This document shows positions 1-5,741 of a DNA stretch of 5,741 bases, in pieces. Both the position numbers and the translations under genes were made by a program. Below the pieces are notes generated by a model. The model was given only the letters and a program-made list of their open reading frames with translations. It did no database searches and was not told the DNA's origin. The number at the start of each line of letters is the position of its first letter. The stretch's first letter is position 1. The stretch covers positions 1 through 5,741 of the forward strand of contig NZ_DLMO01000177.1 in NCBI RefSeq assembly GCF_002479325.1, written 5' to 3'. This stretch comes from Brevundimonas sp. UBA7534. GTDB taxonomy: Bacteria; Pseudomonadota; Alphaproteobacteria; Caulobacterales; Caulobacteraceae.

Positions 1-259
1 ACAGGACCGCCTTGGGCTCGATCAGGATGGTGACGCCCTTGTCCTCGACCACCTCGTCCAGCGGCTGGATCTCTTCGGCATAGGCGAAGGTGTATTCCTG
101 CCCCGCGCAGCCCCCGTTCTTGACCCCGATCCGCAGACCGATGTGGTCGTTCTCGGCGTTGTCCAGGATTTCGCGCACGCGCTCGGCGGCGGCGTCGGTC
201 AGGCTGACGGCCTTGGGGCGCGGGCGGCGCGGACGGGAAGTTGTCTGCAGATCGGTCAT
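1..259 (-). CDS. sufA: SufA/IscA-family A-type Fe-S carrier (HesB-like), 3' end cut by window edge
   Basis: A-type carriers accept an Fe-S cluster from the SufBCD scaffold and pass it to cytoplasmic apoproteins. The visible 86 residues begin MTDLQTTSRP, with a short Arg/Pro-rich tail (about residues 9-16). The HesB/IscA fold follows: VSLTDAAAERVREIL (18-32), then GLRIGVKNGGCAGQEYTF (41-58), which contains the first conserved cluster-ligand cysteine, Cys51, and then DEVVEDKGVTILIEPKAVL (68-86). The conserved C-terminal Cys-x-Cys pair of the family would lie past the left edge and cannot be checked. The ATG at 259 follows the sufT stop by 16 nt, and an ACAGGT element ending 8 nt before it can serve as ribosome binding site. 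SufA and IscA are hard to separate by sequence; the name rests on the suf neighbours. The family is secure and the gene is partial. Confidence 0.9.
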   Translation of the reverse strand, partial: MTDLQTTSRPRRPRPKAVSLTDAAAERVREILDNAENDHIGLRIGVKNGGCAGQEYTFAYAEEIQPLDEVVEDKGVTILIEPKAVL

Positions 260-262
260 GGT

Positions 263-268
263 CGGAAC
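263..268 (-). promoter_or_regulatory. Probable weak ribosome binding site region of sufA
   Basis: The 16-nt gap between sufT and sufA reads, on the minus strand, TGGACAGGTTCCGACC. The AGGT core is the only Shine-Dalgarno-like element in front of the sufA ATG, and its spacing of roughly 6-8 nt is suitable. It fits the chosen start, but the match is short, so this is a tentative call with approximate borders. Confidence 0.3.
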
Positions 269-275
269 CTGTCCA

Positions 276-665
276 TCAGAACATGTTGAGGGCCAGCTTG
301 GCCTCGTCGCTCATCTTGGAGGCGTCCCACGGCGGGTCGAACACCAGATTGGCCTTGGCGCTGCGCACGCCCGGCACCTTCTCCACCGCCGTCTCGACCC
401 ATCCTGGCATCTCGCCCGCCACCGGGCAGCCCGGCGCGGTCAGGGTCATGTCCACCACCACGTCGCGATCGTCGCTGACATCCACGCGGTAGATCAGCCC
501 CAGCTCATAGATGTCGACCGGGATTTCCGGGTCATAGACCGTCTTCAGCGCCTCGATCAGGTCTTCGGTCAGCGTGTCCAGCTCGGCCTGCGGCAGGGCG
601 CTCTTCTGGGGTTCGTCCCAGGCGGCCTTGAAGGCGTCATTGTCCTGAATCGCGTCGTCGGTCAT
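276..665 (-). CDS. sufT: SufT-like MIP18/DUF59 Fe-S cluster assembly protein
   Basis: A 129-residue protein of the MIP18 (DUF59) family, of the type repeatedly found in suf operons and called SufT or SUF-associated protein. Family members assist Fe-S cluster maturation or delivery; the biochemical role is less defined than that of SufBCDS. The first ~28 residues are a variable acidic lead. The domain starts at LTEDLIEALKTVYDPEIPVD (32-51) and runs through IYELGLIY (52-59), both family hallmarks. TLTAPGCP (74-81) contains the conserved Cys80. A VPGV segment (97-100) and FDPPWD (109-114) follow, as expected near the C-terminus of this domain. The ATG lies 6 nt after the sufS stop. I see no Shine-Dalgarno sequence in front of it, so it probably relies on ribosomes arriving from sufS. 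It is followed by sufA, a common order in Alphaproteobacteria. Confidence 0.92.
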   Translation of the reverse strand: MTDDAIQDNDAFKAAWDEPQKSALPQAELDTLTEDLIEALKTVYDPEIPVDIYELGLIYRVDVSDDRDVVVDMTLTAPGCPVAGEMPGWVETAVEKVPGVRSAKANLVFDPPWDASKMSDEAKLALNMF

Positions 666-671
666 GGGGCG

Positions 672-1889
672 TTACACAAAGAAGTTCCGCGCCTTTATCA
701 GCGCGTCCACGAAGGCGTCGGCGTCCTCCACGGTGTTATATAGGGCGAAGGAGGCGCGCGTGCTCGACGTCACGCCCATTCTTTTGGCCAACGGCTCGGC
801 GCAGTGCGTGCCCGCCCGAACCGCGACGCCGTAGCGATCCATGATCTGGGCCACGTCATGGGCGTGCGCGCCGTCGACGGCGAAGGTCAGGATGGCGCCC
901 TTGCCCTCGGCCTGGCCAAGTATCCGCAGCCAATCCTGGTCCGCCAGCCGGTCGGCCGCGCGCTGATACAGGGCGTGCTCGTGCGCCTGCACCGCCGCCC
1001 GGTCGTACTGCGCCAGCCACTCCAGCGCGACGCCCAGGCCGATGGCCTCCAGGATCGGCGGCGTGCCCGCCTCGAACCTATGCGGCGGCGCGGCGTAGGT
1101 GATGCGGTCCTTTTCGACCACGCCGATCATCTCCCCGCCCCCCTGATAGGGCGGCAGGGCCTCCAGCGCCTCGGCCTTGCCGTACAGGGCGCCGATGCCG
1201 GTCGGCCCGAACAGCTTGTGGCCCGTCAGGACGTAGAAGTCGCAGCCGATGGCCTGCACGTCCGGCGTCGCATGGACCGCACCCTGGCATCCGTCGATCA
1301 GCACCTGCGCCCCGGCGGCACGGGCCAGTCTCGTGATCTCTGCGACCGGATTGATGGTCCCCAGTACATTGGACATGTGGGTTACGGCGACCATCCGCGT
1401 CTTGGGCCCCAGCAGGTCGGCATAGGCCGCCATGTCCAGCGAGCCGTCGTCCAGAACCGGGATCCACCTGATCACCGCCCCGCGCCGCTCGCGCAGCAGG
1501 TGCCAAGGCACGATGTTGGAGTGATGCTCCATCTCCGAGACGACGATCTCGTCGCCGGGCTGGATGGACAGCCCCAGCCCGTTGGCCACCAGATTGATCG
1601 CCTCCGTCCCGCCCTTGGTCCAGACGACCTGCTCGGTCGTCTCGGCGTTCAGGAAGCGGGCGACCACCTCGCGCGCCTTCTCGAAGGCTTCGGTCGTCTC
1701 GTTCGACAGGGTGTGCAGGCCCCGGTGGACGTTGGCGTAGCCGCCCTCCATCGTCGCGACCAGGGCGTCGATCACCGCGCGCGGCTTCTGGGCCGAGGCG
1801 GCGTTGTCCAGATAGACCAGCGGCTTGCCGTTCACCTGCCGCGACAGGATCGGGAACTGCGCCCGCACGGCGTAGGGATCGAACGTCAT
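672..1889 (-). CDS. sufS: SufS cysteine desulfurase (PLP-dependent, group II)
   Basis: SufS converts L-cysteine to L-alanine and holds the sulfur as a persulfide on its active-site cysteine for transfer to the scaffold. The 405 residues match the usual length of about 406. Visible features are YLDNAASAQKP (26-36), the EHHSN motif (121-125) with the histidine that stacks on PLP, IDGCQGAVH (198-206) with Asp199 for the pyridine nitrogen, TGHK (222-225) with Lys225 as the PLP Schiff-base lysine, RAGTHCAEP (358-366) with catalytic Cys363, and TRASFALYN (377-385) with the substrate-binding Arg378. The short loop around Cys363 is typical of group II enzymes, unlike the SACSSG loop of the NifS-like gene at 5359-5741. 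The chosen ATG overlaps the sufD stop by one base (TAATG). An in-frame ATG at 1910 would add MADGAPV and overlap sufD by 22 nt, and it cannot be excluded. Group II enzymes normally need SufE or SufU, neither of which is encoded here. Confidence 0.95.
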   Translation of the reverse strand: MTFDPYAVRAQFPILSRQVNGKPLVYLDNAASAQKPRAVIDALVATMEGGYANVHRGLHTLSNETTEAFEKAREVVARFLNAETTEQVVWTKGGTEAINLVANGLGLSIQPGDEIVVSEMEHHSNIVPWHLLRERRGAVIRWIPVLDDGSLDMAAYADLLGPKTRMVAVTHMSNVLGTINPVAEITRLARAAGAQVLIDGCQGAVHATPDVQAIGCDFYVLTGHKLFGPTGIGALYGKAEALEALPPYQGGGEMIGVVEKDRITYAAPPHRFEAGTPPILEAIGLGVALEWLAQYDRAAVQAHEHALYQRAADRLADQDWLRILGQAEGKGAILTFAVDGAHAHDVAQIMDRYGVAVRAGTHCAEPLAKRMGVTSSTRASFALYNTVEDADAFVDALIKARNFFV

Positions 1890-2911
1890 TACAGGCGCGC
1901 CGTCAGCCATTCCCGCACCACCTCTCGCGCGCCCTCGTGCTCGATCCGGTCGACGACCTCGATCAGGAAGGCCTGGGTCAGCAGCGCGCGCGCCTCGTCG
2001 GCCGGAATGCCGCGCTGCTGCATGTAGAACAGGGCGCTCTCGTCCAGCGCGCCCACAGTATTGCCGTGGGCGCACTGCACGTCGTCGGCGTAGATGATCA
2101 GTTCCGGCTTGGCGTCGATCTCGGCCCGCTCGCTGGCGATCAGGGCGTGGTGGCCCATGCGCGCGTCGGTTCCGTCCGCGCCCCGCTCGACCACGATCTT
2201 GCCCTGGAAGACGCCGCGCGCCGTGTCGCGCGCCACGCCCTTGATCAGTTGGCTGGTGGTCCCGTCCCGGTCCAGGTGACGCACCACGCTGGTCAGGTCC
2301 GCCTGGCGCGCGCCGTTCAGCAGATAGAGCCCGTCCGCCTGCACATGGGCGCCGCGCGCGTGATGCTCGATTCGCGTCTCCACCCGTTGCAGCCTGGCGC
2401 CGGTGGCGATCACGGTCTGACGAAACACCCCGCCCGCCTCGACCCTGACCTGAGCCTGGGCGATCGACAGCGCGTCTTCCGGCTCCTCGACCAAGACGAC
2501 GCGCGTCACCTCCGCCCCGGCCGCCACGTCGAGTTCCAGCCGATTGTGCGCCACATAGGCCGAGCCCGCGCCCTCGTGCGTCTCCAGTAGCAGCAGCCTG
2601 GCCCCAGCCCGCGCCGAGACCCGGGCGCTCGCCGTATGCCCCGTGCCGACCGCGTCGGAGATATAGCGCAGCCGCAGCGTCTGGTCGCCCGAGGCGATGA
2701 AGTCGGTCACGCCCACGGCGCGCCCGTTAGCGAAGACGATCGCCTCTCCTCCCAGGTCGTAGAACGGCCCCGGCGCGCCGATCGCGGCCGTCGGCGACGG
2801 CTGCGGCGCTTCGCGAAGATAGCGCTTCAGGTCACTGTATTTCCACGCCTCCGTCCGCCGCGACGGAAAGGTCGAGGCGTCGGCCAGATCGATGTCGAAC
2901 AGCGCGCTCAC
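1889..2911 (-). CDS. sufD: SufD, Fe-S scaffold complex subunit
   Basis: SufD pairs with SufB and two SufC ATPases to form the SufBC2D scaffold, and it is linked to iron entry and to the cluster site at the SufB-SufD interface. At 340 residues it is shorter than Escherichia coli SufD (about 423), mainly in the N-terminal helical domain. PSRRTEAWKYSDL (16-28) is the typical N-terminal SufD signature. A beta-helix core follows, then the diagnostic C-terminal block: GVFQGKIVV (233-241), TDARMGHHAL (248-257), AEIDAKPELIIYADDVQCAHG (263-283) and LFYMQQRGI (294-302). Cys280 and His282 in DDVQCAHG correspond to the E. coli Cys358/His360 pair implicated in cluster building. The start is GTG at 2911, overlapping the sufC stop as GTGA. 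No other start lies near enough to keep the WKYSDL segment. There is no clear Shine-Dalgarno sequence, so translational coupling to sufC is likely. Confidence 0.94.
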   Translation of the reverse strand: MSALFDIDLADASTFPSRRTEAWKYSDLKRYLREAPQPSPTAAIGAPGPFYDLGGEAIVFANGRAVGVTDFIASGDQTLRLRYISDAVGTGHTASARVSARAGARLLLLETHEGAGSAYVAHNRLELDVAAGAEVTRVVLVEEPEDALSIAQAQVRVEAGGVFRQTVIATGARLQRVETRIEHHARGAHVQADGLYLLNGARQADLTSVVRHLDRDGTTSQLIKGVARDTARGVFQGKIVVERGADGTDARMGHHALIASERAEIDAKPELIIYADDVQCAHGNTVGALDESALFYMQQRGIPADEARALLTQAFLIEVVDRIEHEGAREVVREWLTARL

Positions 2912-3657
2912 GCCGCCGCCGGAAGGTATTTGTCATAGCCTTCCGCCTCCAGCTGCAACGCCAGTTCCGGCCCGCCCGACGCCACGATCCGGCCCGCCGC
3001 CAGGACGTGCACCCGGTCCGGTTTGATGTAGTCCAGCAGGCGCTGATAGTGGGTGATGACCAACATCGACCGCTCGGGCGACCGCAGGGCGTTGACCCCG
3101 TCGGCGACGATGCGCAGGGCGTCGATGTCGAGCCCCGAATCCGTTTCGTCCAGGATCAGCAGCGACGGCTCCAGCAGCGCCATCTGCAGGATCTCCATCC
3201 GCTTCTTCTCGCCGCCGGAGAAGCCGACGTTCAGCGGCCGCTTCAGCATGTCGAAGTCCATCTTCAGCGCCTTGGACGCCGCCTTGACCAGCCTCAGGAA
3301 CTCGGGCGCCGACACCTCGGCCTCGCCGCGCGCGCGCTTCTGCGCGTTCAGCGCCGTCCGCACGAAGGTCAGGGCCGGCACGCCCGGAATCTCGATCGGA
3401 TACTGGAACGACAGGAACACGCCCTTGGCCGCGCGCTCGGCCGGGTCCAGGTCCAGCAGGTCCGCGCCATTCCATTCGACGGACCCTTCGGTCGCTTCAT
3501 AGCCCGGCCGCCCCGACAGGGCGTAACCCAGCGTCGACTTGCCCGCCCCGTTCGGCCCCATGATGGCGTGCACCTCGCCGGCGGGAACGTCGAGCGTCAG
3601 CCCCTTGAGGATCGGCTTGTCGGCGACGGAAACGTGGAGGTTGGAGATGGAAAGCAT
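2908..3657 (-). CDS. sufC: SufC, Fe-S assembly ABC-type ATPase
   Basis: SufC is the soluble ABC-family ATPase whose ATP-driven dimerisation reshapes the SufB-SufD pair during cluster assembly; it is not a transporter subunit. The 249-residue form is normal length (E. coli 248). Walker A is GPNGAGKST (34-42) with Lys40. The Q-loop glutamine is Gln85 in LSFQYP, and the signature motif is FSGGEKKR (146-153). Walker B is LLILDE (166-171) with Glu171 as catalytic base, the D-loop is SGLD (174-177), and the switch histidine is His203 in ITHYQRLL. The SufC hallmark ETDSGLDIDAL is present. I chose the ATG at 3657, giving MLSISNLHV, because the family usually begins this way; it lies 5 nt after the stop of the small gene. 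A GTG at 3666, overlapping that stop as GTGA, would add three residues and is possible. Confidence 0.95.
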   Translation of the reverse strand: MLSISNLHVSVADKPILKGLTLDVPAGEVHAIMGPNGAGKSTLGYALSGRPGYEATEGSVEWNGADLLDLDPAERAAKGVFLSFQYPIEIPGVPALTFVRTALNAQKRARGEAEVSAPEFLRLVKAASKALKMDFDMLKRPLNVGFSGGEKKRMEILQMALLEPSLLILDETDSGLDIDALRIVADGVNALRSPERSMLVITHYQRLLDYIKPDRVHVLAAGRIVASGGPELALQLEAEGYDKYLPAAA

Positions 3658-3662
3658 AGTTC

Positions 3663-3892
3663 TCACAGGTCCGAGCGAGTGGACACAAAGCCGTTGTAGG
3701 CGATGATCAAAATGGCCAACGCACCAAGGACGATCTGGCCGAAGGTCTTCTGCCCATTGAAAAGCAAGACTAGGCTAGTTGCGCCAAGAGCGAGGAAAAC
3801 GCCGAGGCCGATAAGGCCAAGACGACGCGCCTTGGGTCCCTTGGGGTAAAAGCCAGTTAGCCGACGATTGAAAAAGCGTTGGTGAAAGCTGG

Positions 3893-3896
<4 letters not shown>
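3663..3896 (-). CDS. Small two-helix membrane protein of unknown function inside the suf operon
   Basis: I do not recognise this 77-residue protein. The N-terminus is basic and aromatic (MTSFHQRFFNRRLTGFYPKG, then KARR at 22-25). Two hydrophobic stretches follow, about 26-46 (LGLIGLGVFLALGATSLVLLF) split by a short polar turn NGQK (47-50) from about 52-70. A short polar tail VSTRSDL closes the protein. The heavy positive charge before helix 1 predicts a hairpin in the inner membrane with both ends in the cytoplasm. There is no cysteine, so it is not itself a cluster ligand through Cys. The ATG overlaps the sufB stop by four bases (ATGA) and has a strong AAGGGAG ribosome binding site 6 nt upstream; sufC starts 5 nt after its stop. 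GC is about 55% and about one third of codons end in A or T, including CTA, CTT, TTG, ACT and GGA, unlike the neighbouring genes. It is probably a real, translated gene acquired later than its neighbours. Any link to Fe-S assembly is inferred from position only. Confidence 0.8.
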
Positions 3897-5358
<1,462 letters not shown>

Positions 5359-5359
<1 letters not shown>

Positions 5360-5741
5360 CAGGCGACCTCTCTCACGCGCGCGGCGGCGCGTGCCTTGTG
5401 CTTGTCATACGCGGCGACCCAGGCGTCGGCGAACCGAGCCCAGTCGCCCTCGGTCGTGCCCCAGCCGCCGGAGACGCGCACGCCCCCGGTCGCCAGGGCG
5501 TTCAGCCCCATGGCGCTGATGGTCTTGGATGGCTTCACCTTGCCTGACGAGCAGGCCGAGCCCGCCGACACCATGACCCCCGCCAGATCCAGGGTGATCA
5601 ACTGTTGAGGGCTGTCCCAGCCCTCGACCGCCATGAACAGGGTGTTGGGCAGACGCTCGACTGCGCCGCCGATGATGATGGCGCCAGCAGCCTTGACCCT
5701 GGCTTCAGCCGCATCGCGCCAGCCGACGTGCGCCATGGCGG
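5359..5741 (-). CDS. NifS/IscS-type cysteine desulfurase (group I), 5' part cut by window edge
   Basis: Only the C-terminal 127 or so residues are visible, and the frame continues open past the right edge. The Met encoded at 5736 is internal, since the segment starts in the middle of the C-terminal domain. The sequence GGAVERLPNTLF (23-34 counting from that Met) carries the RLPNT motif of the NifS/IscS branch. LDLAGVMVSAGSACSSGKVKPS (49-70) carries the catalytic loop, with Cys62 in SACSSGK. The long flexible SACSSG loop marks group I class-V aminotransferase-fold desulfurases, distinct from sufS in the same operon. GGVRVSGGWGTTE follows in place of the more usual RxSLG motif, and the protein ends in a basic Ala/Arg-rich tail. 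These enzymes are PLP-dependent and release sulfur from cysteine, but the PLP lysine lies outside the window. The gene runs directly into sufB with a one-base overlap. Whether it supplies SUF, tRNA thiolation or another pathway cannot be told from this fragment. Confidence 0.92.
5366..5374 (-). promoter_or_regulatory. Ribosome binding site of sufB
   Basis: Read on the minus strand this is GAGAGAGGT, which pairs well with the 3' end of 16S rRNA, and it lies 6 nt before the sufB ATG. It sits inside the last codons of the upstream desulfurase gene. It supports the start chosen for sufB and suggests that sufB can load ribosomes independently as well as by coupling through the TGATG overlap. Confidence 0.65.

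Noticed and set aside
260..275. Possible terminator or promoter between sufT and sufA.
   Set aside because: The gap is only 16 nt, with no inverted repeat, no T-run and no room for a promoter.
647..651. GAATC, a CcrM-type GANTC methylation site, with a few others inside sufD, sufC and sufB.
   Set aside because: The sites seen by eye all lie in coding sequence and none is placed at a promoter, so no regulatory meaning can be supported.
804..2027. A 407-codon plus-strand open frame opposite sufS.
   Set aside because: It is antisense to SufS, whose catalytic motifs are all intact on the minus strand. The composition is typical of a GC-rich shadow and there is no recognisable domain.
1890..2075. 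An apparent 62-residue N-terminal extension of SufS into sufD.
   Set aside because: The extra residues are out-of-frame sufD sequence, rich in Arg and Gly. The family start fits the ATG at 1889 (MTFDPYAVRAQFP) and the resulting length of 405 is normal.
5734..5736. ATG as a possible start of a short 125-residue protein at the right edge.
   Set aside because: The sequence from this Met is the C-terminal third of a NifS-type desulfurase and the frame stays open to the window edge, so the gene begins outside.

Overview
This is a high-GC, densely packed bacterial segment in which every gene lies on the minus strand. It is most of a SUF iron-sulfur cluster assembly operon. GC richness, the near-exclusive use of G/C at third codon positions, the gene order (NifS-like desulfurase, sufB, small gene, sufC, sufD, sufS, sufT, sufA) and the protein sequences suggest an alphaproteobacterium. 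Caulobacterales (Caulobacter or Brevundimonas type) is my best guess, made from memory of similar sequences and not from a search.

Reading in the direction of transcription (right to left), the window opens inside the 3' part of a NifS/IscS-type cysteine desulfurase cut by the right edge (5741-5359). It continues with sufB (5359-3893), a 77-residue two-helix membrane protein I do not recognise (3896-3663), sufC (3657-2908), sufD (2911-1889), sufS (1889-672), sufT/DUF59 (665-276) and the first two thirds of sufA (259-1), cut by the left edge. Five of the seven junctions overlap or have gaps of 6 nt or less when the preferred starts are used, and the largest gap is 16 nt. There is no room for internal terminators, and no promoter was recognised, so the promoter and any IscR/SufR-type regulator should lie beyond the right edge.

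In the known SUF pathway, SufS (and possibly the NifS-like enzyme) takes sulfur from cysteine. The SufBCD scaffold, driven by the SufC ATPase, builds the cluster, and SufA carries it to apoproteins. SufT (MIP18/DUF59 family) assists cluster maturation. No SufE or SufU sulfur-transfer partner is seen here.

The one component the textbook system does not explain is the small membrane protein between sufB and sufC. It has its own good Shine-Dalgarno sequence, overlaps the sufB stop by four bases, and has clearly lower GC (about 55%) and more A/T-ending codons than its neighbours. There is no stretch over 300 bases without a gene. Long plus-strand open frames are shadows of the minus-strand genes.
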